Below the pieces are notes generated by a model. The model saw only the letters and a list, made by a program, of their open reading frames with translations, did not search any database and was not told the DNA's origin. This document shows, in pieces, positions 1 to 6,223 of a stretch of 50,756 nucleotides of DNA. This DNA comes from a virus. Location of the stretch: the IMG/VR virus record IMGVR_UViG_3300050821_008276, positions 1 to 50,756 of that record. One strand, given 5' to 3'. The position numbers were made by a program, and so were the translations under genes. Position 1 is the first letter of the stretch. Every line of letters starts with the position of its first letter.

Positions 1-97
1 CGCAGCAAGAAAGCGCCGGCAGTGGTGCGAGGTAGGACAGACGAGCTTGGACTAGCTCGGGGCTTGGTCCGGGTTCGGTTTGAATCAGCTCGCCGAG
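1..97. repeat. Terminal direct repeat, left copy
   Basis: These 97 bases are identical to 50660-50756. The gene on the minus strand at 277 continues in frame across the join, so the repeat marks a circular or circularly permuted molecule and was probably left by assembly of a closed sequence. A real short packaged terminal repeat is possible but less likely, because the repeat lies inside a coding region. Confidence 0.95.
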
Positions 98-277
98 ACC
101 GAAGTCAATAGCAACGTGGAAAGAGTCCATCTGATCATCGTGCAGGAGCTTAGTCAAATCCTGGCAGTACTGTTGATAAAGTTCAACCGAAGAGAAATAA
201 TTCAGCAGCCCGCCGGCACTCTTTGTCGCAATACTAATACTACGCCGCCGTGCTTCATTCGTCGATTCCCAAGGCAT
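1..277 (-). CDS. Hypothetical 103-aa protein, N-terminal 92 codons (gene crosses the contig join)
   Basis: The ATG at 277 follows a strong ribosome site (AGGAGGTG, about 5 bases away) that overlaps the stop of the nuclease gene at 288. The frame stays open to base 1. Joined to 50659 through the terminal repeat, it ends with TAA at 50625, giving 103 residues. The protein starts MPWESTNEARRRS, then becomes mixed and helical, with a Pro/Glu-rich stretch near residue 75 and a hydrophobic tail. I do not recognise the family. It lies between the PD-(D/E)XK nuclease and the glycoside hydrolase on the same strand, in the leftward early unit. Confidence 0.75.
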   Translation of the reverse strand, partial: MPWESTNEARRRSISIATKSAGGLLNYFSSVELYQQYCQDLTKLLHDDQMDSFHVAIDFGLGELIQTEPGPSPELVQARLSYLAPLPALSCC

Positions 278-287
278 TTTACACCTC

Positions 288-1280
288 CTAGTGTCTTTCC
301 AAAGGATTCCAGTTACGTTCCCCGTAGTTCATCGCCATCCAGGCTTGATGATCACGGACCATACAGGGGGTTTTGAACTCACACCCACCGTATTCGTTGC
401 AGGGCTCGCCGAAGGCGGGAATGCTGATGCCTTCGAGGTAATGCTTCTTCGCAATCTCCAGCTTGCGGCAAGTCCCTTCCAGCCATTCGTCTACTTTCCA
501 GTCAGGCTGATGAACGATGGCTTGGGCGGAGTCGTATTTGGTTTTGAGTATAGAGATTCCTCGTACCAAAGTTCCATCGATCTTGATTCCAAGCTCACGC
601 GCACCCCATGCGTAGGAAGCAAACTGCCCCCGCATATCCCACTGATTAGGCCAGCTTTGGCCAAGTGAAGAGGTAGTTTTGTCGTCCACCTGATAACACC
701 CGCCGTATATGTCCAGAATGACGTCGAGCCGCCCGCAATAAAGAAGGGGCATGTTGGTCTCCGGATGGTTGACTGGAAACGGTAGACAAAAATTCCACTC
801 AATGCCAGGTTTGTCACCAATAGTCGCAATGGTGCCGAAGGTGGCATCATCGAGCGGGAAGACGCTGGAGTAAAACTCGAGAGCTCCACACATTCTGTCC
901 AAGGTTTTGGCTGTGTTATGCTCAGGCTCTTCGCCGTAGGCCAGCATAAGGGCTTCGATGCCAAGAGTGAGACAGTCGTCAGGGGTCTCAATGACGCAAT
1001 GCTCTTGGCCAGTGACCTCCATTCGGATAGCTCCGGTGTTGTCGTCAGTGATGGCGGTGTATACATCTCGATCGAAGAACCCTTGGTAATAGGCGAGGCG
1101 CTGAACTTCAAGGCCTCGCGCAAAAGCTGCTCCTGCTGTGAGGTGTATGGACTTTCCTCCGTCGGGGGTGTAATTTTGAATATATGCTGCATCGAATCTC
1201 CTGGAGCAAGAGAGCGCGGCGATCATTGTCGAATCAATGACGGAGGGGAAGCGCCGAGCGTGGCCGGTGGGGTTAAGCAT
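288..1280 (-). CDS. PD-(D/E)XK nuclease, Cas4/RecB-like with Fe-S cysteines
   Basis: This 330-aa protein has the core of a RecB/Cas4-type exonuclease: GRLD with D186, followed by VDDK with D199/D200 and K201 on the next strand. One cysteine lies near the N-terminus (C25, in SCSRRF) and three near the C-terminus (C294, C300, C306), the spacing known for 4Fe-4S clusters in Cas4 and AddB nucleases. The likely role is 5'-3' or ssDNA exonuclease work in phage recombination or replication, beside the RecA-like ATPase on the same strand. The start ATG overlaps the upstream stop (TAATG) and follows GGAG. There is no CRISPR context, so it should not be named cas4. Confidence 0.82.
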   Translation of the reverse strand: MLNPTGHARRFPSVIDSTMIAALSCSRRFDAAYIQNYTPDGGKSIHLTAGAAFARGLEVQRLAYYQGFFDRDVYTAITDDNTGAIRMEVTGQEHCVIETPDDCLTLGIEALMLAYGEEPEHNTAKTLDRMCGALEFYSSVFPLDDATFGTIATIGDKPGIEWNFCLPFPVNHPETNMPLLYCGRLDVILDIYGGCYQVDDKTTSSLGQSWPNQWDMRGQFASYAWGARELGIKIDGTLVRGISILKTKYDSAQAIVHQPDWKVDEWLEGTCRKLEIAKKHYLEGISIPAFGEPCNEYGGCEFKTPCMVRDHQAWMAMNYGERNWNPLERH

Positions 1281-1570
1281 TACGTTATCTCCAGCACGTC
1301 GTCGTAGGGAGCCACGATAACGTTCATCGTGTCGAGGTAGAGGATACGATGTTGCGCGTCGATCAAGGCGTCCATGAGTATAAAGTCGGCTTGCGCGCGA
1401 TCGGCTTTGATATTGGCTGAACCTATACCGCTGTCCAGGCTCTCGCCGACATAGCGAAAGACGTAACAGCCGTCTCCGAACTCGCCTGGGACGTGGTAAG
1501 CGTCACAATGGATCAGACGCTGGTGTGAGTTAACCCACACGTCCGCGCCAGTTTTTACACAAAGGCTCAT
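1280..1570 (-). CDS. Hypothetical protein, 96 aa
   Basis: Small acidic protein, coupled to both neighbours: its ATG overlaps the end of the 107-aa gene and its TAA shares bases with the nuclease ATG. Residues 45-65 (SLDSGIGSANIKADRAQADF) and a hydrophobic VIVAPYDDVLEI end suggest a compact fold. I do not recognise a family. Tight coupling with the nuclease makes a DNA-metabolism role possible, but this is context only. Confidence 0.7.
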   Translation of the reverse strand: MSLCVKTGADVWVNSHQRLIHCDAYHVPGEFGDGCYVFRYVGESLDSGIGSANIKADRAQADFILMDALIDAQHRILYLDTMNVIVAPYDDVLEIT

Positions 1571-1890
1571 CTTGAAGCCTCCACAATTGCTTTAGGATTG
1601 GACTCGAGGGCGTATACATAGTCCTCGAGCCAAGGGATGAATTGCTCGTAAGTGCCCCAACCATTGGTGGCGCTGTAGAGCTTGTAGAACTCCGGGCGAG
1701 CTTTCAACTCGGCCAAACCAGCGCGGATAGGGCCAGCGATCTCGCACGCGAGGCGACAGCCGCACTCTTCTGGCCGCCACATGTAGCGGTAGAAACCTGC
1801 CGCGTCGGCCATGTGAGTCAGATTATGCGTGATGTTGCGATGATACAACTCATTCCCATCGTCGTCACGGAGATAGACGTCAAGGCTCAT
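1567..1890 (-). CDS. Conserved phage hypothetical protein, 107 aa
   Basis: The N-terminus MSLDVYLRDDDGNELYHRNI, followed by THNLTHMADAAGFYRYMWRPEE, resembles an uncharacterised small protein seen in many phages with the pattern SLDVYL...NITHNL..MA..AG.Y..LW.PEE; this is from memory of the family, not a search. C43 and C45 are close together but there is no full zinc site. The ATG follows AGGAGCAGAA, just after the stop of the outer-membrane protein gene. Function unknown. Confidence 0.75.
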   Translation of the reverse strand: MSLDVYLRDDDGNELYHRNITHNLTHMADAAGFYRYMWRPEECGCRLACEIAGPIRAGLAELKARPEFYKLYSATNGWGTYEQFIPWLEDYVYALESNPKAIVEASR

Positions 1891-1898
1891 TTCTGCTC

Positions 1899-2621
1899 CT
1901 AGAAAAAAGAGTAGTTAAAAGTGCCCATGAACACACCTTTCGTGCCGACAGGGTTTTGATCTCCTGCGCGGCGGGTTGAAAGGTAGTTTAGGCGGAGGGA
2001 AACGGGACCACGGCTCAACGAGACGCCGAGGATGTAGCTAAGCTGCCACTTGGCCTTGACCGAGATGTCTTGCACTGTCCCGGCTGGACCGAAGTCCCCC
2101 GCTGTGAGCGCGGTAGCGTAGGTATTCCACTCCGCGCGATACAATGCCGGACCGGCTTCTACGCCCAGTGTAAACCCATGGCCAATGTCCCAGTACGGCT
2201 CGACCGTCAGCGCAACGGCTTGCGTGAGGCCAGAGGACGAAAAATTCCGAAACGTGCCACAGTTGTTGTTGGTGCAACTGTCTGTCGAGGCGTTGTAACC
2301 GCCAGACACTCCGTTTCGCGTAAATCCGTCCTCGGGTACGGTTGCGTGCCAGGTGACCGCGCCGAAGTTGTAATAGGTCGCGTGGGCTCGGAGGCCAGGA
2401 GTAAATCCAGCTGGCTGTAGTAAGTTCGCCAGTAGTCCCACACGACCGGCTGGCGCGTTGATTGGCGTCGAGTGAGCAAACCCTTGATCATAGTAAACAT
2501 TGTTGCCAGTCCGAACGTAAGATGCCGCGCCAATGCCGGCTTCTATTTCAAAAAACGACTGCGCTTGCACCGTGCCACTCGCAGCCAGAGCTATTGCTAT
2601 TACGGTCATGTGCCTTTTCAT
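1899..2621 (-). CDS. Outer-membrane beta-barrel protein with signal peptide (probable phage moron)
   Basis: This 240-aa protein starts with a typical Sec signal peptide (MKRH, hydrophobic core, cleavage after GTVQA). Alternating aromatic/hydrophobic strands follow, and the end is NYSFF, matching the terminal aromatic signature used by BAM to insert barrels. Two cysteines near residues 113-121 (DSCTNNNC) may form an extracellular-loop disulfide. In known phages, small outer-membrane proteins (for example Lom of lambda) alter the infected cell surface or block further infection; that role here is inference. It sits just downstream of a rho-independent terminator, so it is probably expressed apart from the genes before it, though I could not identify its promoter. 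Confidence 0.8.
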   Translation of the reverse strand: MKRHMTVIAIALAASGTVQAQSFFEIEAGIGAASYVRTGNNVYYDQGFAHSTPINAPAGRVGLLANLLQPAGFTPGLRAHATYYNFGAVTWHATVPEDGFTRNGVSGGYNASTDSCTNNNCGTFRNFSSSGLTQAVALTVEPYWDIGHGFTLGVEAGPALYRAEWNTYATALTAGDFGPAGTVQDISVKAKWQLSYILGVSLSRGPVSLRLNYLSTRRAGDQNPVGTKGVFMGTFNYSFF

Positions 2622-2660
2622 GGCAGCCCCCGATGGTTGAGTGAGGTAAGACCCTCAGCC

Positions 2661-2682
2661 AAAAAGCCCGCCGAAGCGAGCT
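2661..2682 (-). terminator. Rho-independent terminator with UUCG-type tetraloop
   Basis: On the minus strand AGCTCGC, loop TTCG, GCGGGCT (one G-U pair) is followed at once by TTTTT. It stands between the SSB-tip protein gene (ending 2797) and the outer-membrane protein gene (starting 2621). The rest of 2622-2796 shows no gene, and I see no convincing promoter there. Confidence 0.85.
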
Positions 2683-2796
2683 TGATGGAGAATTAGGTGC
2701 CGGTACTTTCGGGAGGTGGTCTGCAACTATGCACACGTGCTGTCGCGGTTAGCCCGAAGGCATTAAGACTTTGATCCGAATTTCCCGGCGTAGGCT

Positions 2797-3219
2797 TTAA
2801 AACGGTATGTCGTCGAACTCCGTGTCGGTGGCATCTTGCGCGGGCTTGCGCGGATACGGCGCGAAGACTGTGTCAGACGGAAGCTCCTCGACACTTTGGT
2901 CTGTAATTGCGAGCAACTTATTGATCTGCTCGTCAATTGCGTTCAACTCCATTTGCGCGGCCGCGCGGAGTTCAGTTTGCTTTTCATGCAAGCCGGCTAC
3001 CATTCCCATCACAACTTGTTCGCGCGTAAGTTTTTCGTTCTCGTCGAACTCTATCTCACGCGTACAAACTAGAACTTCCCCCTCCTTGCGATAAAACGCA
3101 ATGCCGTGCTCGTCGGCCCAGTCGTGAAGTTTGTACTGGATTTCTTCGACTGTTTTGTTTTTAGCATAATCGTAATGCTCGGCCAGACGAGCATAGATGC
3201 CTACGGTAAATTTTGTCAT
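2797..3219 (-). CDS. Small helical protein ending in an SSB-type C-terminal tip (FDDIPF)
   Basis: Start chosen at ATG 3219 (MTKFTVGIYA), which follows GGAGACATTGTG and overlaps the upstream stop; an open frame further upstream lacks a ribosome site. The 140-aa product has an N-terminal mixed region, a long helix or coiled coil at about residues 64-112, a Pro-rich linker, and ends TDTEFDDIPF. Bacterial single-strand DNA binding proteins end in DDDIPF, the peptide that recruits ExoI, PriA, RecQ, RecO and others. No OB-fold is apparent, and the phage's own ssDNA-binding candidate (45702-46142) lacks such a tip. It may dock on host SSB partners. A highly diverged SSB is the alternative. Confidence 0.72.
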   Translation of the reverse strand: MTKFTVGIYARLAEHYDYAKNKTVEEIQYKLHDWADEHGIAFYRKEGEVLVCTREIEFDENEKLTREQVVMGMVAGLHEKQTELRAAAQMELNAIDEQINKLLAITDQSVEELPSDTVFAPYPRKPAQDATDTEFDDIPF

Positions 3220-3401
3220 CACAATGTCTCCACGTCGTAGTAATGCCGAAGGAAATCCGCCAGGCTGATGGCCCAATAGTCTTCGAGGTCGTCGAAGAAC
3301 CTATCCTCATCGACTGTAAAATCTGACGGAAACGTAAAAACCATCTCGTCAAACACATAAGCCTGTACGGGTTCAACTTTACACTTGCCTAAGTAAAACA
3401 T
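3219..3401 (-). CDS. Hypothetical acidic protein, 60 aa
   Basis: Very acidic and aromatic: DEDRFFDDLEDYWAISLADF. The ATG follows GGGAGAATGAG, and the stop overlaps the next ATG (TGATG), so it is coupled to the SSB-tip protein. Such acidic small early proteins can act as DNA mimics, but nothing specific shows this here. Family not recognised. Confidence 0.65.
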   Translation of the reverse strand: MFYLGKCKVEPVQAYVFDEMVFTFPSDFTVDEDRFFDDLEDYWAISLADFLRHYYDVETL

Positions 3402-3402
3402 C

Positions 3403-3537
3403 TCATTCTCCCATTAAGCGCAGCCACGAGTCGCGGTAGTCGGCAAAGCTTGGAAAGAAAGCCCAATTGCCGTAATTACGTTGAATCGCAGCTTTGTACT
3501 TGATGTAGTTCAGGAAAATCTGTGTGTTAGGGTTCAC
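3403..3537 (-). CDS. Hypothetical protein, 44 aa, GTG start
   Basis: GTG at 3537 is preceded by GGAGGGATAA and overlaps the stop of the membrane peptide gene (GTGA). The product is rich in aromatic and basic residues (QIFLNYIKYKAAIQRNYGNW) and ends WLRLMGE. The well-placed ribosome site and exact coupling on both sides support a real gene. Function unknown. Confidence 0.6.
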   Translation of the reverse strand: MNPNTQIFLNYIKYKAAIQRNYGNWAFFPSFADYRDSWLRLMGE

Positions 3538-3629
3538 TTATCCCTCCATATGTTTCTCGCCAGACCGGCCAGTATAGCCACGAATGCGAGGATAAGTAGC
3601 AAAAGAGCCAACGAAAATAATATGTCCAT
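3534..3629 (-). CDS. Single-span membrane peptide, 31 aa
   Basis: MDIL, then a continuous hydrophobic segment of about 20 residues (roughly 4-23), then a basic tail RNIWRDK. Its ATG overlaps the stop of the zinc-ribbon gene (TGATG), and its stop overlaps the next GTG. Likely an inner-membrane peptide with the basic end in the cytoplasm. Function unknown; early membrane peptides of phages often modify host membrane proteins. Confidence 0.6.
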   Translation of the reverse strand: MDILFSLALLLLILAFVAILAGLARNIWRDK

Positions 3630-3859
3630 CACCAGTTCTCCGGGTCAATACAAGCCGCTTCGCCCCAGGTGCAAACGCCGCACATGTAATTGTTGAAGTC
3701 TCTCGCCCAAAGTTTAGTGGGATAGACTTCGACGCCGTTTTCATCCACGCCTGTGACAACTGGAAAACCATCACAGACCGCGCATCGTTTGTCATAATCC
3801 GGCTTCCACGTCACAATAGTCCGCTCGGGGCTATTTGCCGACTGATCAATCACTTGCAT
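3629..3859 (-). CDS. Small zinc-ribbon-like protein, 76 aa
   Basis: Two cysteine pairs, CAVC near residues 26-29 and CGVC near 60-63, spaced as in a zinc ribbon; a further Cys lies near the end (AACIDPENW). The start at 3859 has TAGGAGA directly upstream. It is part of a chain of coupled small early genes. A nucleic-acid or protein-binding role is plausible; no family recognised. Confidence 0.68.
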   Translation of the reverse strand: MQVIDQSANSPERTIVTWKPDYDKRCAVCDGFPVVTGVDENGVEVYPTKLWARDFNNYMCGVCTWGEAACIDPENW

Positions 3860-3966
3860 TCTCCTATGAAATACCCTGGCACGCGCATGTTCACGACGTC
3901 GAGGGTTATGGTCCAGGCTACGAAGAGCCAGACAGCAACGGCAATGCTAATCATGGCAGTCTTCAT
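3850..3966 (-). CDS. Single-span membrane peptide, 38 aa
   Basis: MKTAMISIAVAVWLFVAWTI is a membrane segment of about 18 residues behind a one-lysine start, followed by a short polar tail. It could be a signal anchor. The ATG overlaps the upstream stop (ATGA), and its end overlaps the zinc-ribbon start. Unknown function. Confidence 0.6.
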   Translation of the reverse strand: MKTAMISIAVAVWLFVAWTITLDVVNMRVPGYFIGECK

Positions 3967-4199
3967 TGCTTGTGCTCCAGATATTCCTTCAGTATCGCGG
4001 CGGCTGCCAACAGCGACTCCACGTCGAAGTAACCATCAAGGCAAAGCACGTCGCACGACACTGCCGCGTAGCTTCCCACTTCGCGATCGAGACGACGGTC
4101 TGCTATCGCGGCAACTTCGTTGTTGTGTATCCTGCGCTGGTTAGCGATCCGCAGGGCTTCGATGTACCGCGGATCTTCACGCTCTTGATCTGTGCTCAT
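3963..4199 (-). CDS. Hypothetical protein, 78 aa
   Basis: I start this gene at ATG 4199 (MSTDQEREDPRYIEALRIAN), which overlaps the upstream stop as ATGA; the longer open frame would overlap the whole neighbouring gene. The protein is helical and ends LLAAAAILKEYLEHKQ. No family recognised. Confidence 0.65.
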   Translation of the reverse strand: MSTDQEREDPRYIEALRIANQRRIHNNEVAAIADRRLDREVGSYAAVSCDVLCLDGYFDVESLLAAAAILKEYLEHKQ

Positions 4200-4420
4200 T
4201 TCTTCACCATCTGGCCTAAGCCGCCCAATATAGATTTTACATCCACACCTGGCGCAGTCCCGCGTGCCTTGGCCACTGAAGATGCACGCGCCACAGTCGC
4301 TGCACCGTGTCGCACTTTTCGCAAGTCGTCGATCGCTTGGTTCAACTCCTCGCGCGTAATTGTGCCGAGGGCACATTTTTGCCTCCACATGGCTAGTTTA
4401 GCCGAGATTTCTGGGGTCAT
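4196..4420 (-). CDS. Conserved phage hypothetical protein, 74 aa
   Basis: N-terminal MTPEISAKLAMWRQKCALGT then ITREELNQAIDDLRKVRHGA resembles a small helical family common in phages (start, W-R-x-K, T-x-EE, A-I-x-x-L-R); from memory, not a search. The tail is basic (GGLGQMVKK). ATGA overlaps on both sides show translational coupling. Function unknown. Confidence 0.72.
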   Translation of the reverse strand: MTPEISAKLAMWRQKCALGTITREELNQAIDDLRKVRHGAATVARASSVAKARGTAPGVDVKSILGGLGQMVKK

Positions 4421-4629
4421 TCGCAGCTCCCGTATTCCATGTCCGATCGTTGGTTACCTTTATTGGCGAGAATCTCTGGAAACTCGCCGATGATTGCCGA
4501 GCGAATGGTGAGATGCCCCATATCGACTTGGCCATTCGACGGCACTGCATTGTTTTTCAGCGTGTATTCCACATCGGCGCGCGGTCCTACGTACTCTAAA
4601 ATACGCAAAACCCTGACTATGTCGGTCAC
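4417..4629 (-). CDS. Hypothetical protein, 70 aa
   Basis: Starts MTDIVRVLRILEYVGPRADV and contains RSAIIGEFPEIL. Coupled to its neighbours by ATGA overlaps. A pattern of the type RILEYVGPR...VEYTL occurs in several phage early proteins, but I cannot assign a function. Confidence 0.68.
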   Translation of the reverse strand: MTDIVRVLRILEYVGPRADVEYTLKNNAVPSNGQVDMGHLTIRSAIIGEFPEILANKGNQRSDMEYGSCE

Positions 4630-4829
4630 TTAAATTCTCCCTTTGGTAAATAAGCAACAATCTTGCGATCTCTGTTGAATACAACATGTGCGAACTCGGG
4701 ACAAATGCCTTCCTCGACGACTAACACAGTGTATTCAGGCTGTGTGAAAAACGGCTTTGCGCGGTGCCAGTCTTCGGTCTTTTTCACTTCCCCCGAAGCC
4801 AGCTCGAAAACAAAATACACAGTTGTCAT
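4626..4829 (-). CDS. Hypothetical protein, 67 aa
   Basis: Compact, beta-rich looking sequence (MTTVYFVFELASGEVKKTED; YTVLVVEEG; KIVAYLPKGEFK). Coupled to both neighbours by ATGA overlaps. No family recognised. Confidence 0.68.
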   Translation of the reverse strand: MTTVYFVFELASGEVKKTEDWHRAKPFFTQPEYTVLVVEEGICPEFAHVVFNRDRKIVAYLPKGEFK

Positions 4830-4960
4830 TTTTCAATCCTCGTCGGCGCGCGCCCAATTACCCAATCGCGCGCCTCATAAAATTCCAGACGAAGCCACGT
4901 GAAAATACATTGAACCAACGTAGCCTTCTCAATATGCCAGCCATTCAGGACTACTTTCAT
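4826..4960 (-). CDS. Hypothetical protein, 44 aa
   Basis: Product begins MKVVLNGWHIEKATLVQCIF and ends VIGRAPTRIEK. Its stop overlaps the next ATG. The ribosome site is weak; it lies 15 bases after the stop of the ribbon-helix-helix gene and may depend on re-initiation. Hypothetical, basic at the C-terminus. Confidence 0.55.
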   Translation of the reverse strand: MKVVLNGWHIEKATLVQCIFTWLRLEFYEARDWVIGRAPTRIEK

Positions 4961-4975
4961 AGCCGTTTAATCAGC

Positions 4976-5173
4976 TCAGACACTTTCATTTTCCTCTCCC
5001 TCCACTATGTTCAAATAATTCGTCAGCAAACTCACAAACAGGTCCGACCTAGCCCCATACGGTACTTTGCCGAGCAAATCAGACCACAAAAACCGATCGA
5101 GCCTTTCGGCCAGATCGGCAGGTAGATTGACGTGAACCTCGCGCGGAGGATTCGCGTTCGCCGGTCTAGGCAT
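4976..5173 (-). CDS. Ribbon-helix-helix-like DNA-binding protein, 65 aa
   Basis: After a Pro-rich lead, REVHVNLPADLAERLDRFL fits the first strand and helix of an Arc/CopG ribbon-helix-helix fold, with ARSDLFVSLLTNYLNIVE as the second helix. Such proteins bind palindromic operators as dimers, so this is one candidate ligand for the repeated palindrome described at 5809-5843. The acidic tail (EGEENESV) is unusual. The start overlaps the upstream gene end by 8 bases. Confidence 0.65.
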   Translation of the reverse strand: MPRPANANPPREVHVNLPADLAERLDRFLWSDLLGKVPYGARSDLFVSLLTNYLNIVEGEENESV

Positions 5174-5546
5174 GGTGAAAATGCTCCTTTGCCCTTGCGC
5201 GCGAGTAGTCGTCTAGCAATTTCACTACTCGAGACGCGAGAGTTGTTGTGTTTGCATACATATCGACTGCGTTCTTTAAATCCGCCGTGAATCGCTTGGC
5301 AGCTTCGCTGTGGCAGTTCTTACACCATTGAAGTTCGACTATCTCAAACTTCACCGGCGCGTTAGCGTGCTCTTCCAGTGGCTCATTGCATTGCAGCCAC
5401 CAGCCCGAGCGTTCCTCGCGCATTAACACAGGCTGCATCTCATGCACTTCCCCGCATGCGCGGCATTTTGACTGCTTCACAAACCAACAATAGGGCTTGG
5501 TCTGCGCGGTGGCTTGGGCTACCAGAGCCTCAAAAGTCGGAAGCAT
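5166..5546 (-). CDS. Two-CxxC zinc-binding-like protein, 126 aa
   Basis: Start taken at ATG 5546 (MLPTFEALVAQATAQTK), preceded by GGGGAGGTTGCT. CRAC and CKNC pairs lie about 47 residues apart, a likely structural zinc site, followed by a helical C-terminal half (DLKNAVDMYANTTTLASRVV) and a His-rich end. It overlaps the preceding gene by 17 bases. Family not recognised. Confidence 0.65.
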   Translation of the reverse strand: MLPTFEALVAQATAQTKPYCWFVKQSKCRACGEVHEMQPVLMREERSGWWLQCNEPLEEHANAPVKFEIVELQWCKNCHSEAAKRFTADLKNAVDMYANTTTLASRVVKLLDDYSRARAKEHFHHA

Positions 5547-5760
5547 AGCAACCTCCCCAAGGCACGACTTCGCATGCGCGGATAACTGTGGGATAACCAT
5601 CCAGACATTCTAGCGCGAGCATCTCAGCCAGCTCCTTTGTCGCGCAAAGGTCAGCGTCTGAAGGCTCGTGCGTAAGAATAATGATAGCCCTGCGAGTGCA
5701 TGGCCAAGCGAGCGCAGTGCAACCTAACTGCAGCTCTACAATACATTGAACGGTAAACAT
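5530..5760 (-). CDS. Hypothetical protein, 76 aa, first gene behind a consensus promoter
   Basis: ATG 5760 (MFTVQCIVELQLGCTALAWP) follows GTGGAGACAACT and lies about 55 bases downstream of the predicted start of transcription at about 5816, so it should be among the most strongly transcribed early genes. It has several Cys residues and a hydrophobic RRAIIILTHEPSDADL segment. Family not recognised. Confidence 0.65.
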   Translation of the reverse strand: MFTVQCIVELQLGCTALAWPCTRRAIIILTHEPSDADLCATKELAEMLALECLDGYPTVIRACEVVPWGGCYASDF

Positions 5761-5808
5761 AGTTGTCTCCACAACAATGCAAAACCCTGGCTAACTACAG
5801 AATCATTC

Positions 5809-5843
5809 AACCGCTAGTTTACATTATAGTAAACCCGGCGGTG
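5809..5843. promoter_or_regulatory. Dispersed palindrome element, copy A (operator over the -10 box)
   Basis: Read on the plus strand: AACCG, TTTAC (5818-5822), six bases ATTATA, GTAAA (5829-5833), then CCCGGCGG. The same layout occurs at 9016, 20618, 36691 and 48176. Here the six central bases are the -10 hexamer of the consensus promoter, so a bound dimeric regulator would cover it. Confidence 0.7.
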
Positions 5844-5851
5844 TTTGTCAA
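5823..5851 (-). promoter_or_regulatory. Perfect consensus sigma-70 promoter, leftward
   Basis: On the minus strand TTGACA (5851-5846), spacer of 17, TATAAT (5828-5823): both boxes match the E. coli consensus exactly. It reads into the gene at 5760 and on through the chain of small early genes. The -10 box is also the centre of the palindrome TTTAC-N6-GTAAA. Confidence 0.9.
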
Positions 5852-5854
5852 GTA

Positions 5855-6001
5855 CTATTTTTCCAGCCGCTTACGTACTACGTCAATCAGCTCGATGGTA
5901 GCTTGCCAAGCTATCGCGAAGGCTGACACTCCACCGAGCCAAAACAAAAACACAACCGCAACCCAGGTCATTGCTTGGTCACTAATCTGCTCAATATGCA
6001 T
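5855..6001 (-). CDS. Single-span membrane protein, 48 aa
   Basis: MHIEQISDQA, then a hydrophobic segment at about residues 12-32 (WVAVVFLFWLGGVSAFAIAW), then a basic tail VVRKRLEK. Its ATG at 6001 has a very strong ribosome site (AAAGGAGGTG), which lies between CTCACA and TGTGAG and could be covered by a 6-bp stem. The stop lies just before the consensus promoter. Confidence 0.65.
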   Translation of the reverse strand: MHIEQISDQAMTWVAVVFLFWLGGVSAFAIAWQATIELIDVVRKRLEK

Positions 6002-6025
6002 CTCACACCTCCTTTGTCTTATGTG

Positions 6026-6119
6026 AGTGCCTAGTTTTACGCTCGCCCCGCATGCGAGGTGGAGACTTGAGCAACCCTTTCAGGTCTCTTTCACCCTGAC
6101 GACTGGTTAACTAGGCACT
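6026..6119. ncRNA. Three-way-junction structured element (leader or small RNA)
   Basis: AGTGCCTAGTT (6026-6036) pairs with AACTAGGCACT (6109-6119), an 11-bp closing stem. Inside are CTCGC/GCGAG (6042-6046, 6054-6058) and a 9-bp stem GAGACTTGA/TCAGGTCTC with one G-U-type pair (6062-6070, 6080-6088). It lies about 20 bases ahead of the strong ribosome site of the 48-aa gene on the minus strand. It lacks tRNA D- and T-arm motifs. Whether it is an mRNA leader, an RNA gene or a DNA structure cannot be told. Confidence 0.4.
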
Positions 6120-6223
6120 GGCATAAAACAGATCCGCGCGGGCGAGTCAACTCCACGTACTCTAGACAATTGCCATTGCCTCGGATCAATCCCGCGCCAC
6201 GCCTGACACGGGAGGAGACACTA

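Noticed and set aside
80-376. Plus-strand open frame of 98 codons
   Set aside because: It lies opposite the ribosome sites and coding sequence of the minus-strand 103-aa and nuclease genes, has no ribosome site and an unnatural Pro/Arg/Ser composition.
491-1192. Minus-strand open frame of 233 codons inside the nuclease gene
   Set aside because: Second frame of the PD-(D/E)XK gene; Ser/Thr/Pro-rich shadow without motifs or a ribosome site.
6026-6119. tRNA-like cloverleaf
   Set aside because: The closing stem suggested a tRNA, but there is no D-loop GG, no T-arm GTTCRA, no anticodon arm of proper size and no CCA context.
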